Origin: CAVSNH01 sp963729275
GTDB lineage: Bacteria; Actinomycetota; Acidimicrobiia; Acidimicrobiales; RAAP-2
Assembly: GCA_963729275.1 (NCBI GenBank)
Contig: CAVSNH010000003.1
Span: 248,001-312,000 of the forward strand
Reading direction: 5' to 3'
Length of the DNA stretch: 64,000 bases
The notes beneath the pieces were generated by a model. The model made no database searches, was not told the origin of the DNA, and was given only the letters and a program-made list of their open reading frames with translations. The stretch's first letter is position 1; every line of letters begins with the position of its first letter. Below are positions 17,145 to 26,053 of this stretch, in pieces. The translations under genes were made by a program, and so were the position numbers.

Positions 17145-17885
17145 TCAGCTGACCGCGGATCCGTAGAAGTGGGCGTCACCGAAGGAAAAGATGCCACCGT
17201 CGGCGGCCACCATCCAGTAACCGCCCCCGTCCCTGGTGTCGGCCATCCCCACCATCGGCGCGTTGAGCACGATGCTGCCCGTCGACCCGTAGAAGGCGGC
17301 GTTGCCGAAGGAGAAGATGCCACCGTCGGCGGCCACCAGGCGGTAGCCGCCACCCCCGGCACCGGTGCTCATGCCCACCACCGGCCGGTTGAGCGGATGG
17401 CCGCCCATCGACCCGTAGAAACCGGCGTCGCCGAAGGCGAAGATCCCACCGTCGGCGGCCACCAGCCAGTAGCCGTGACCGTCGGGCGTCGGCGCCATGC
17501 CCACCACCGGTTGGTTGAGCGGATGGCCGCCCATCGACCCGTAGAAACCGGCGTCGCCGAAGGCGAAGATCCCACCGTCGGCGGCCACCAGCCAGTAGCC
17601 GTGACCGTCGGCCGTCGGCGCCATGCCCACCACCGGTTGATTGAGCGGATGGCCGCCCATCGACCCGTCGAAACCAGCGTTGCCGTAGTTGAAGATGCCA
17701 CCGTCCGACGCCACCAACCAGTAACCGAGCCCGTCGGCAGTGGCGGCCATGCCCACCACCGGTTGCACAAGGGCGAGACCGTCGGCCGAGCCTTCGTAGT
17801 GGGCGTCACCGAAGGAGACGACGTCGCCGTCACTGGCCGCCACCCAGTAGCCACCCGAGTCGGCCGTCGAGGCCATGGCCACCGC
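17145..17885. repeat. Six tandem 126-bp coding repeats (42-residue units) in the SpoIID-like gene
   Basis: Landmark CGACCCGT occurs at 17409, 17535 and 17661, exactly 126 bases apart. The two central copies are almost identical at the DNA level, over more than 100 bases. The outer copies diverge and the last is cut short at GSAVS. Near-identity suggests recent duplication or gene conversion. The repeats are in frame with the gene. Confidence 0.9.
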
Positions 17886-19208
17886 CGGGCTGGTCAACGA
17901 CGAGGTGACCGTGAACCAGTCGGACAGGAGGTCGAGGCCATCGGCGAAGGCGTCGCCGGACAGGGCCACGTCGCCGGACGAGCCGACCAGGGTCAGGCTG
18001 GTGACGCGCCCGCCGAGGTCACCCAACCCGTTGCGGCCGGTGATGGTGATCGACTCGAGCGTGCCCAGCTGCGGCCAGACCGACTCGATGGTGGACACGG
18101 GCACATCCGCTGTCCAGGTGTGGTTGGGGTTGCAGGCTCCCGGGACGCACACGGCGTCGCCGGGGTCGGGCACGGCCGGGAAGCTGCTCGGGGCGGTATA
18201 GCCGCCGGTCGAGGACGAGTACTGGGTGGCAGCCACCGCCCCGCCGGCGAACTCCATGACCTGCGCCGTCGTGTCCTCGGTGGCGAGGTCGGTGGCCGCG
18301 CTCTCGTTCTCGATGCCCCGGTAGGTCTGACAGTCGAGGTCGCAGGTGTCGGCGTAGCCGCCATAGGACCCGGGGGCGGCCATGGCGTACGAGCGGGCGG
18401 CGACGGCCTGGGCCTCGAGCTCCTGGAATCCCCACGGCTGACCTTGTGGGCCGGCGCCGCCGAGCAATCCCCAGCCGGCTGGCGACTCGTTGGGCACCAC
18501 ACCGGCCACGTACTGCTCGAGGGGCACGATGTTGACCGTGCGCGGTGAGCCGTTCGAGTTGTAGAGCGCCTCGAAGTTGCCGCGGGCGATGAGGTTGCCG
18601 CCGACCTGGCACAGCTGCAGCGCCTGGCTGGCGGCATCGGGGTCACCGAGCGGCGGGTTGGAGGAAGGCGTCGTCGTCGGGTCCGAGACACCCGCCGCCA
18701 CCTCGGTCCACCCACCGCCGCAGCCCGGGCCGGTGTAGACGTTCCACGCGCCACCCACGGGGTTCATGAAGACAGCCCCTCCCGCTCCGACACCCGTCTC
18801 CCCTCCTCCGCTGTTCCAGGCAACGCTGAACGAGGAGCCGGAGGTCACGATGACCGAGTTGTCGTCGTTCTCGGTGATGGCCACTCGCATCATGTAGGCG
18901 TCTTGGCCACCGCTCAAAGAAGCGAGCGACGTACCCCCGTAGTACTGGCCCAAGACCGACTGGTAGGGCGTCGCCGCCAACGCGTCGCCGAGCGCTCCCC
19001 ACTGGCCCATCCCGTCCCCCGGGCCCCAGCCGTGGCCAAGAAGAGTGACCTGTGACGCCGGATAGGCGGCAGCCGGGCCGGCCGGCACGACGGCACACGC
19101 CACCGCCGCCAACATCACGGCGATCCCGGCCAAGATCCCCCGGGTCTGGTGGCTGGCCGACCGCGGCCGACGAGTGGCCAAAGAGAGGGCGGGCACCGCA
19201 GAGATCAC
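17145..19208 (-). CDS. Secreted SpoIID-domain protein with six 42-residue C-terminal repeats
   Basis: A 687-residue exported protein. Residues 1-48 are a signal peptide (basic start, then LAGIAVMLAAVACAVVPAGP, cleavage near AAAYPA). The middle (about 50-420) carries SpoIID features: GWGPGDGMGQWGA near the start, then PLEQYVAGVVPNESP and LEAQAVAARSYAMA, ending with STGGYTA. SpoIID/LytB proteins act on peptidoglycan stem-free glycan. Residues about 440-687 are six units of a 42-residue repeat (GYWLVAADGGIFAFGDAGFY, then GSMGGHPLNQPVVGMAPTPD). GTG 19208 lacks a clear Shine-Dalgarno, so the start is uncertain by a few codons. A relative with the same repeats lies 58 bases upstream. Confidence 0.85.
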   Translation of the reverse strand: MISAVPALSLATRRPRSASHQTRGILAGIAVMLAAVACAVVPAGPAAAYPASQVTLLGHGWGPGDGMGQWGALGDALAATPYQSVLGQYYGGTSLASLSGGQDAYMMRVAITENDDNSVIVTSGSSFSVAWNSGGGETGVGAGGAVFMNPVGGAWNVYTGPGCGGGWTEVAAGVSDPTTTPSSNPPLGDPDAASQALQLCQVGGNLIARGNFEALYNSNGSPRTVNIVPLEQYVAGVVPNESPAGWGLLGGAGPQGQPWGFQELEAQAVAARSYAMAAPGSYGGYADTCDLDCQTYRGIENESAATDLATEDTTAQVMEFAGGAVAATQYSSSTGGYTAPSSFPAVPDPGDAVCVPGACNPNHTWTADVPVSTIESVWPQLGTLESITITGRNGLGDLGGRVTSLTLVGSSGDVALSGDAFADGLDLLSDWFTVTSSLTSPAVAMASTADSGGYWVAASDGDVVSFGDAHYEGSADGLALVQPVVGMAATADGLGYWLVASDGGIFNYGNAGFDGSMGGHPLNQPVVGMAPTADGHGYWLVAADGGIFAFGDAGFYGSMGGHPLNQPVVGMAPTPDGHGYWLVAADGGIFAFGDAGFYGSMGGHPLNRPVVGMSTGAGGGGYRLVAADGGIFSFGNAAFYGSTGSIVLNAPMVGMADTRDGGGYWMVAADGGIFSFGDAHFYGSAVS

Positions 19209-19266
19209 GCTATCGGTGGTTCAGATGGTGGACGGGGATGGCCCCCGGGGGCCGGACGGCGCCGTA

Positions 19267-21540
19267 TCAGTCGGTGCCCAACCCTTCTGAGAACACCTGG
19301 GGCATCGATCCGTAGAACCCGGCGTTGCCGTAGGCGAACATGCCGCCGTCAGCGGCCACGAACCAGTAACCGCCGCCGTTTTGGGTGGACGCCATGCCGA
19401 CGACGGGTTGGTTGAGGACGATGCTCCCGGTCGACCCGTAGAAGGGGGCGGTGCCGAACGAGAAGATGCCGCCGTCGGAGGCCACCTCCCAGTAGCCGCC
19501 GCCGGAGGGGTTGGGGGCCATGCCCACCACCGGTCGGTTGAGCGGATGGCCACCCATCGACCCGTAGAAACGGGCGTTGCCGAAGGCGAAGAGACCGCCG
19601 TCCGAGGCCACCAGCCAGTACCCACCACCGCCGGGTGTGGCGGCCATGCCCACCACCGGGCGGTTGAGGGGATGGCCGCCCATCGACCCGTAGAAGCCGG
19701 CGTCACCGAAGGCGAAGAGCCCACCGTCCGCCGCCACCAGCCAGTAGCCGCGGCCGTCCGGCGTGGCGGCCATGCCCACCACCGGTTGGTTCAGGTGCAA
19801 GCTCCCTGTCGACCCGTAGAAGCCGGCGTCACCGAAGGCGAAGAGCCCTCCGTCGGAGGCCACTTCCCAATAGCCCTTTCCGTTGGGGGTCGCAGCCATG
19901 CCCACCACCGGCCGGTTGAGCGGATGGCCGCCCATCGACCCGTAGAAGCCGGCGTTGCCGAAGGCGAAGAGCCCGCCGTCGGAGGCGACGTTCCAGTAGC
20001 CACCCCCGTTCGCGGTGGGGGCCATGCCCACGATGGGGGCGTTCAGGTGGCCGGGAGGCGAGGCGGCAAGCCAACCGGTCAGCTGCTGGTTCTGGTGGAA
20101 CATCGGCCAGGACCGCACGCCGAGGGAGTGCCCGAGCGAGCCCCCGACCTCGTAGTGCTGGATGATGCCTTGGTTGTCCACGTTGTAGCCGGCGATGGTG
20201 ATGCCGATGGTGCCGTTCGGGTCGGTGGTGACGAGCGGCGCGTTCTGCATGGCCACCTGACCGGACCCGAGCACGGCCACGAGCTGCGCGCTCCGGCCGT
20301 CGAAGATGTCGAGGCCGGACGTCGTCGGCACGAGCACGTCGTTGTAACCGAGCCCAGTGAGGTCGGCAGTGACCACACTGCCGATCACCGGTCCACTGGT
20401 CGGCTGCGGCCAGCCGGGGATGGCCGAGCCGTTGGCGCCGTTGATGGCCCACACCTGCCCGCCGGACCCGGTGTCCGTCCCCTCGATGATCTGGGTCGTG
20501 CCGTTGCCTTCGATGTCCCCGATGGCCGGGCTGGAGTCGGTGCTGGCCCCGAGGTTGGCTCCCCAGACCACGTTGCATTGGGGGTTGATGCCATAGAGCA
20601 TGTTGGTGTCGGACGCACCCCCGTAGTACGTGCCGGTGCCGACGGCGATGCCGACCGCCCCTCCGGCCAGGAAGTTGCCCACGGCCGGCGACGAATCGAC
20701 GGTCTGGTTGAAGTTCTGCTCGCAGATGAGGTTGCCCCCGGCCCCGAGGACGCGGAGGTGGCCGCCGGCCGTGTAGTTCACGCCGTAGGCCAGGCCGGGC
20801 GAGGAATCACCGCCTTCGATGACTTCGTTCTGACCGTTGCCGTAGAGATCGGCGATGGCCGGTGTGGAGAAGCCCGAGTCGGCCGTGAAGAACGGCCACC
20901 CCGGCATCAACGCGCCAGTGTCGGCGTTAAAGGCGTATTCGTTCTGTCCGAGCGATGGAGCGACCACCGCGTTGACCCCGCCGAGGTCGCCGCCAGCCAG
21001 TGAGGCCTGCACCCCGTGCGACCCATTGCCGTCCGGTGCGCCGTGATACCAGAGCTGGGCCCCGGAATTGTTGAACGCGTAGTAGCCACCCACGCTGGGG
21101 TTGGCGGCGTTGCCGGCGCCGACGAAGACGTTGTCGGTGCCGTCCCCGTTGGAGATCGCCGAGGGAGTCGAGTCGACCGGGGGGCCACCGGTGTGGGCCG
21201 GCCAGCCCCGCACGCTCGAGCCATCGGAGAGGTGGAAGGCCCAGATGTTGCCGGCTCGGTCCCCGACCACCACGGCCGGGCCACCGCCGTCCAGGGTGGC
21301 CACCGACGGTGAGCTCTCGGCGATCGGGTTGCCCGTGTCGGGCAGGACCTGTTGCCAAGTGAGCGTGGTGGCTATCGCCACCTCCGGAGACGCCGCACCC
21401 GCCCCGGTGGGTGATGCCAGCACCGGAGCGCCGATCACTGCTCCCGCCACCACAGCCACGGCCGCCGCTCCCGTGAAGGGGCGCCGCCACCGGCCCTTGG
21501 TGTTGGTTCGATCGGGACGCACGTGCGGTGCTCGGTCCAT
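19267..21540 (-). CDS. Secreted FG-GAP/VCBS-like protein with six 42-residue C-terminal repeats
   Basis: A protein of 757 residues from ATG 21540. A basic start (TNTKGRWRRPF) and a hydrophobic stretch (TGAAAVAVVAGAVIGAPVLA) make a signal peptide. Residues about 55-490 contain repeated calcium-blade-like motifs (SSPSVATLDGGGPAVVVGDR, FSTPAIADLYGNGQNEVIEG, DSSPAIGDIEGNG), typical of FG-GAP/VCBS propellers. The remainder is six copies of the 42-residue repeat (GYWLVASDGGLFAFGNARFY) shared with the downstream SpoIID-like protein. It is probably an extracellular adhesin or envelope protein. ATG 21540 was preferred because GGGG lies 9 bases upstream; in-frame ATG 21549 and 21603 are alternatives. 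Confidence 0.82.
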   Translation of the reverse strand: MDRAPHVRPDRTNTKGRWRRPFTGAAAVAVVAGAVIGAPVLASPTGAGAASPEVAIATTLTWQQVLPDTGNPIAESSPSVATLDGGGPAVVVGDRAGNIWAFHLSDGSSVRGWPAHTGGPPVDSTPSAISNGDGTDNVFVGAGNAANPSVGGYYAFNNSGAQLWYHGAPDGNGSHGVQASLAGGDLGGVNAVVAPSLGQNEYAFNADTGALMPGWPFFTADSGFSTPAIADLYGNGQNEVIEGGDSSPGLAYGVNYTAGGHLRVLGAGGNLICEQNFNQTVDSSPAVGNFLAGGAVGIAVGTGTYYGGASDTNMLYGINPQCNVVWGANLGASTDSSPAIGDIEGNGTTQIIEGTDTGSGGQVWAINGANGSAIPGWPQPTSGPVIGSVVTADLTGLGYNDVLVPTTSGLDIFDGRSAQLVAVLGSGQVAMQNAPLVTTDPNGTIGITIAGYNVDNQGIIQHYEVGGSLGHSLGVRSWPMFHQNQQLTGWLAASPPGHLNAPIVGMAPTANGGGYWNVASDGGLFAFGNAGFYGSMGGHPLNRPVVGMAATPNGKGYWEVASDGGLFAFGDAGFYGSTGSLHLNQPVVGMAATPDGRGYWLVAADGGLFAFGDAGFYGSMGGHPLNRPVVGMAATPGGGGYWLVASDGGLFAFGNARFYGSMGGHPLNRPVVGMAPNPSGGGYWEVASDGGIFSFGTAPFYGSTGSIVLNQPVVGMASTQNGGGYWFVAADGGMFAYGNAGFYGSMPQVFSEGLGTD
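19285..20050. repeat. Six tandem 126-bp coding repeats in the FG-GAP-like gene
   Basis: These are the same 42-residue unit and 126-base period as in the neighbouring SpoIID-like gene. Units alternate between a GSMGGHPLNRPVVGM form and a GSTGSIVLNQPVVGM form. Blocks such as the one encoding FYGSMGGHPLNRPVVGMA are nearly identical in both genes, so exchange between the genes is plausible. Confidence 0.9.
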
Positions 21541-21843
21541 GGTCACCATCCCCTGTGTTGGTCGATCGTTGGTCGGTGCTCCGCTGGTGCCATGGGTGCT
21601 CACTCACTTCCGATGGCCCGGCGGGCGCGTCAAGAACAGCCGGTTCATGGAGAGTGTCGGCCCCTGCCCGTGGGAACTTGAAGAAACGGGTGTCAGTCCC
21701 CGGGTCCCCGAAACCGGCACACCGCCTTTTCTGCTGCTCCACCAGGGAATACGGCGGCGGCGAACGACCCGGCTGGGCACCCCAGTCTCGGAACCACCTT
21801 CGGCATCGCAGAGACCGGAGGTGGGGTCTCGGTACCCTGAGTC
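21541..21843. other. Intergenic region between the FG-GAP-like and GT-C genes
   Basis: About 300 bases of divergent upstream DNA. I see a TTGACG (minus strand, 21633-21628) without a convincing -10. A TACCCT box (21833-21838) ends 5 bases before GTG 21844 on the plus strand. No RNA gene, further repeat or open reading frame with recognisable similarity was found. Confidence 0.5.
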
Positions 21844-23661
21844 GTGGCCCTCGACGCCCCGGCGACCCAGGCCGCCGACGCAGACGCCGACGCCGGCATC
21901 ACCGTCGCGGCCGGGGACGGCCCTCCCACCCGAACAGCCGGGACGGGTCGCCACAGCAAGTCGGCGAGCGGGCGCCTGCAGATGGCGGCCGTGCCCGTCA
22001 TCACCGGAGTCATCGCCCTGGTCCTCCGGCTGCTGACCGCAGCCACCGGGCCCACCGACTGGGACTCGGCGCAATACGCGGCGGCCGTCGGGCACTACGA
22101 CGTCACCCACGGACAACCCCAGCCACCCGGTTACTGGCTGTACGTGGCCTGCGGACGGATCATCCACGAGCTGTTCGGCCTCGGCGTGGTGCACAGCCTG
22201 GTCCTCGTCTCGGCGCTGGCATCGGCGGCGGCCACGGGCATGACCGCATTGGCCGGTCGCGATCTCGGGGGTCGATGGGTGGGCCTGGCCGCCGGGCTGA
22301 TCATGGCCACCAGTCCCTTCGTCTGGTTCAGCGGCTCGATCGTGGCCACCTACTCCTTCGACGCCCTGGCCTGTTCGCTGCTCATCGATATGGCCTGGCG
22401 GGCCCGTCCCGGCAGCTGGCACGGGATCGGCGCGGCGGTGGCCTTCGGGCTGCTGGCCGGCTTCCGCCAGTCCATCGTGCAGTCCTTTTTCCTGCTCGCC
22501 CTGATCGCGGTGGTCGCCACCACCCGACGATGGACCCGACTGGGCGTGACCGTGGCCGCCGGTGTCGCGGCCGCGGCCATCTGGTTCGTCCCCATGGCCC
22601 TCGAGCAGCCCGGCGGCGTGGCCGCGTGGTGGCGGGCGACGCGGATCGAGTCGACGGGAGCGGCCCACGCCACCTCGGTGCTCGACCACGCCCCGGGGGC
22701 GGCGACCAACCTCGGGACCTTCGCCGCCTATACCGTCGTGGCCCTCGCTCCCCTGGCTGCCCTCACTGTGCTGGCCGCCCTGGTGCTCGCCATTCGGCGT
22801 CTGGCCGGCGCCCACCCGGCCGGGCGCCACGCCCACCGACCGCTCCCTCGCCCCTGGTACCAGCGCCGGATCGCCATCCTGGCCGCGGCCATCCTCCCGC
22901 CGGTGGCCCTCGTGTCGCTCGTGCAGTTCGCCAAGGGCGGCTACGTCCTCGCCTACTTCCCGGCCGCCACTATCGCCCTGCTGCTCCCCGTGGCCGCCGT
23001 CATCCGCCGCGCCCGCTCAGGGACGGCCGGCCTCTGGCTGGCCATCGCCACCGTCGGTGTGGTGGCGGTGGCCGCCCTCTCCGCCCAACGGTTCCTGGAC
23101 GGGGCCGCGGTGCTGCCCACCAGCTGGACGGCCAGCCCGGCGGGCAAGGGCGGGCTCAGCCTGTGGATCAGCCAGCCGCGTTACCAGGCCCCCTACGCCG
23201 ACACCCGGGCGGCCATCAACCAGGCCGACCAGCTCGACATCGGGCTCAGCACCCTGGCCCCGCACCTCCGTTTGGGCCGCGATGTCGTCGTCCTCGACAC
23301 CCTCGACGGCGGCATCACCTTCTACCGCAGCGCGGGTTGGGCACTGCCCGACGCTCGGATCGCCCTCGTCGCCCCCAGCCAGGTCGTCTACAACGAACAG
23401 GGCGGCGCCCTCTACTACGCCGCAGGGACGCCGGCCGGTGCGAGCGTGGCCGTGGCTCCGTCGGGTTCGGTGATCCTCGTCGCCTCCCCGGCCCTGCCCG
23501 GCCTCGCCCGACTGGCCGCGGCCGGCGACCTCACGTTGCTGTCAACGGCGCGGCCCATCGGCGACTACCGGGTCTGGCAAGTCCGTCCCGGTGTCACCAT
23601 CCTCGGCGTCCCCGTCGTCGAGCGCGCCGGTCGGCGACCGCTCGGTGGTGGCATCACCTGA
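21844..23661 (+). CDS. GT-C-fold membrane glycosyltransferase (GT39/GT83-like)
   Basis: A 605-residue integral membrane protein. After a low-complexity N-terminus rich in Ala and Asp come about ten hydrophobic helices. The acidic motif TDWDSAQYAAAV after the first helix (about residues 71-82) matches the catalytic DD/DE position of GT-C polyprenyl-phosphate-sugar transferases. The family uses lipid-linked sugars on the outer membrane face, which suits the polysaccharide operon on the other strand. The last 120 bases overlap the convergent GT4 gene at 23542-24894. GTG 21844 has a TACCCT box 5 bases upstream and no Shine-Dalgarno. The acceptor is unknown. Confidence 0.8.
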   Translation: MALDAPATQAADADADAGITVAAGDGPPTRTAGTGRHSKSASGRLQMAAVPVITGVIALVLRLLTAATGPTDWDSAQYAAAVGHYDVTHGQPQPPGYWLYVACGRIIHELFGLGVVHSLVLVSALASAAATGMTALAGRDLGGRWVGLAAGLIMATSPFVWFSGSIVATYSFDALACSLLIDMAWRARPGSWHGIGAAVAFGLLAGFRQSIVQSFFLLALIAVVATTRRWTRLGVTVAAGVAAAAIWFVPMALEQPGGVAAWWRATRIESTGAAHATSVLDHAPGAATNLGTFAAYTVVALAPLAALTVLAALVLAIRRLAGAHPAGRHAHRPLPRPWYQRRIAILAAAILPPVALVSLVQFAKGGYVLAYFPAATIALLLPVAAVIRRARSGTAGLWLAIATVGVVAVAALSAQRFLDGAAVLPTSWTASPAGKGGLSLWISQPRYQAPYADTRAAINQADQLDIGLSTLAPHLRLGRDVVVLDTLDGGITFYRSAGWALPDARIALVAPSQVVYNEQGGALYYAAGTPAGASVAVAPSGSVILVASPALPGLARLAAAGDLTLLSTARPIGDYRVWQVRPGVTILGVPVVERAGRRPLGGGIT

Positions 23662-24894
23662 GGTCGAGGTGGCCACGCGGCAACGGGCGTCCACCACCCG
23701 CTCGAGGAACCGGGCGTAGCGGTCGATGACCTCGGGCCAGCGGAACCGTTCGTCGACATAGGCCCGCCCTCTCTCCCCCAGGGACCGTCGCCAGGCGGCA
23801 TCGGCGAGCCGCTCGACCGCCACTTCGAACTCCCCGAACCCGGCGAAGGAGATGCCCCCACCGGAGCGGCGGCAGTGCTCGACGGTGGCGCCGCACCCGG
23901 CGTGGACCAAAACGGGCGTTCGTGCGCTCCAGGACTCGGCCACGGCCAGCGAGAACGCCTCCCAGGGTGAGGGAGAGACGAGGGCCAGGGCTCCGGCCAG
24001 CAGGTCCCACTTGTCATCCTCGGACACCACGCCGACGATGTCGACGTCGGACCGGGCGGCCGGTGGGTCGACGACCGGGCCGGCCAGGACCAGGCGAAGC
24101 GGGCCGGGGTGTCGCCCCTTGTAGGCGGCGAACAGGTCGACGAGGAGGTGGACGCCCTTGTGCCGGTCGACCCGGCCGAGGCACACCAAGTACGGCTCAT
24201 CCGGTCGGGCGGCGGACCGGGCAGCGTCCGGTCGGGCGGCGGACCGGGCCGACTCGGAGCCGCCGGCGGCCCGCCTCGCATCGGAGTCGTCGACCCCGAG
24301 ACCGAGCAGCAGCTGCAAATGAGAGGCCACCGGTACGCGGCGCTGCACGAGCTGGCGCTCGGCCTCGGTCTGGAACACCAGCCCGTCGGCGGCGGTGAGG
24401 ACCCGGTCGAAGACCGGGAGCTGCAAAGCCGGCTCGTCGTGGGCGGCCGGGTGCAGAACCGCCGGGGCGCGGGTGCGTCCGATGGCGCGGACCGTCGGGT
24501 AGTAGAGGTAGGGATAGAAGACGACGACGTCGGCCGTTGACGAGGTAGCTCGTTCGACCAGGGCGGGGGCTTTCGGTCCCTGCAGCTCGACCCAGCGCTC
24601 GGCGTCGGCCAGCGTGGCCCGGCGAGGGTCGGCCAACAGTCCCGCCGAGAATGGATGAAACGACGGGTCACGCCCCGCTTCGGACGCCACTCGCTCGACG
24701 TGGACGCCGTTGATGGTCTCGGTCCCCGCCGGGTAGACCTCGTCCCAAGTCGTGAAGTCCGCCGCGCAGGTGGTGAGCACGTCGACGCTCCACCCCTGCC
24801 CGGACACGAGGTGCTCGGCGAACAGACGGGCCGCCGTCTCCGCCCCGCCGACGATGGCCGTCCCGTAGCGGGGTACGACAAAGGCGACCCTCAT
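23542..24894 (-). CDS. GT4-family glycosyltransferase
   Basis: A 450-residue cytosolic glycosyltransferase. The N-terminal domain starts MRVAFVVPRYGTAIVGGAET, and the donor-binding C-terminal domain has LVCLGRVDRHKGVHLL and the E-x7-E motif in SPSPWEAFSLAVAESW. It closely resembles the product of 31334-32581, with the same VPRYGT-x3-GGAETAARL opening and HPAAHDEPAL stretch, so the two are duplicates within the locus. A low-complexity SARSAARPDAARSAARPD insertion lies near residue 215. The C-terminal tail after about residue 410 overlaps the convergent GT-C gene and has no family similarity. The sugar specificity is unknown. Confidence 0.88.
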   Translation of the reverse strand: MRVAFVVPRYGTAIVGGAETAARLFAEHLVSGQGWSVDVLTTCAADFTTWDEVYPAGTETINGVHVERVASEAGRDPSFHPFSAGLLADPRRATLADAERWVELQGPKAPALVERATSSTADVVVFYPYLYYPTVRAIGRTRAPAVLHPAAHDEPALQLPVFDRVLTAADGLVFQTEAERQLVQRRVPVASHLQLLLGLGVDDSDARRAAGGSESARSAARPDAARSAARPDEPYLVCLGRVDRHKGVHLLVDLFAAYKGRHPGPLRLVLAGPVVDPPAARSDVDIVGVVSEDDKWDLLAGALALVSPSPWEAFSLAVAESWSARTPVLVHAGCGATVEHCRRSGGGISFAGFGEFEVAVERLADAAWRRSLGERGRAYVDERFRWPEVIDRYARFLERVVDARCRVATSTSGDATTERSPTGALDDGDAEDGDTGTDLPDPVVADGPRR

Positions 24895-24964
24895 GGCCTC
24901 ATGGCCGCCTCATGAAACGACCCCCTGGGGGCCGCAGCCGGCCGGTGGACACGCCACGCAGAGC

Positions 24965-26053
24965 TCAGGCGGCACAGGCCTGCTCGAGGGCGGCGGCGAA
25001 CGCCGCTTTGGCCCGAGGCAGGGCGAAGGTCGCCACTCGCTCCTGCGCGGCCCGGGCGAGGGCGCTCCGCAGACGCTCGTCGCCCACCACCCGGTCGATG
25101 GCGGCCGCCACCCGGGCCGGCTCCTTGTCGGGCAGGACGAGGCCGGCACCGGCCAGCGTCTCGGGGACCGCGGTGTTGGCGTAGGCCACGATGGGCAGCC
25201 GGTGGTGCATGGCCTCGAGCAGGGGCACGCAGAAGCCCTCGTGGTTGGACAGACAGACGAAGGCGTCGGCCGACTGGTAGTAGGCGATGAGCTCCTCGTG
25301 ACTCACCGAGCCGGCGAACTCGACGGCGGCGCCGAGGCCGAGCTCCTTGGCGAAGCGCTCCACGGCCAGCTGGTACTCCTCGCTGATGGGACCTCCGACC
25401 ACGCGCAGGCGCGCCGCCGGATCGTACAGCCGGCGATAGGCGGCCAGCGCCTTGACCAGATCGTGCTGGCCCTTGTGGGGGGAGACCTTGCCCACGAACA
25501 GGAGGTCGGTCCCACCGCCGGCCCGCTCGGCGGCCAGGCGATCGGCGAGACGGGGATCGGGCTCGCCGGCGAAGCTGTCCAGATCGATGAGGAGTGACGC
25601 GGTGGCCGTGGCGCCGTACCCCGCGTCATGCAGCTCGCGCTCGTTGAACTGCGAGTCGGCCACCGCAAACTCGGTGACCGGCGCCAACCCCACCATCTGG
25701 GCCCGCCCCAGCCGCACCTCGTCCCCCACCGCCGGCAGCCAGTCCTCGATGAGCCCGGCCGGGGTGATGTTGTGGTAGTTCACGAACTTGCGCTCGGGCC
25801 GGTCGCGGAAGAGGTCGGCCACACCGCTGCCGATGGACAGCTGGTAGAGCAGCACCCGGCCGGCGGCCCGTCGGTCGCCCAGGCGAGCCATGGGCAGCCC
25901 CTCGCCCAGCCGGTCCGGCGAGGCGTTGGCGTAGTAGATGTCGGAGCCGAGCCCTCGGGAGCGCAGCAGGTCACGGAGCTGGAGCACGTGGCCGCCGATG
26001 GCATCGCGGCTGGAGAGGGTGGGGATGACCTGGTCGATGCGATCGACGGTCAA
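24965..26053 (-). CDS. GT4-family glycosyltransferase
   Basis: A 362-residue cytosolic glycosyltransferase. Features are NYHNITPAG (acceptor-side loop), LLFVGKVSPHKGQHDLVKAL and the E-x7-E motif in LSNHEGFCVPLLEAM. It belongs to the same subgroup as the products of 29085-30251 and 32578-33669: they share a short N-terminus, YHNITP/YHSITP, and NEREL/DAAEL-type loops. The start is TTG 26053, which overlaps the ATPase stop (TTGA). No ATG or GTG fits the family N-terminus, while the upstream frame is only the reverse reading of the ATPase gene. It is in the ABC exporter operon. Confidence 0.86.
   Translation of the reverse strand: MTVDRIDQVIPTLSSRDAIGGHVLQLRDLLRSRGLGSDIYYANASPDRLGEGLPMARLGDRRAAGRVLLYQLSIGSGVADLFRDRPERKFVNYHNITPAGLIEDWLPAVGDEVRLGRAQMVGLAPVTEFAVADSQFNERELHDAGYGATATASLLIDLDSFAGEPDPRLADRLAAERAGGGTDLLFVGKVSPHKGQHDLVKALAAYRRLYDPAARLRVVGGPISEEYQLAVERFAKELGLGAAVEFAGSVSHEELIAYYQSADAFVCLSNHEGFCVPLLEAMHHRLPIVAYANTAVPETLAGAGLVLPDKEPARVAAAIDRVVGDERLRSALARAAQERVATFALPRAKAAFAAALEQACAA

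Noticed and set aside
17169..21003. Long plus-strand frames with regular His/Gly-rich repeats
   Set aside because: The periodic pattern is only the reverse reading of the 42-residue repeats of the two secreted proteins.
21528..23729. Plus-strand open frame of about 730 codons in another frame of the GT-C gene
   Set aside because: Arg/Pro/Gly-rich shadow without hydrophobic helices; the frame at 21844 encodes a proper membrane protein.
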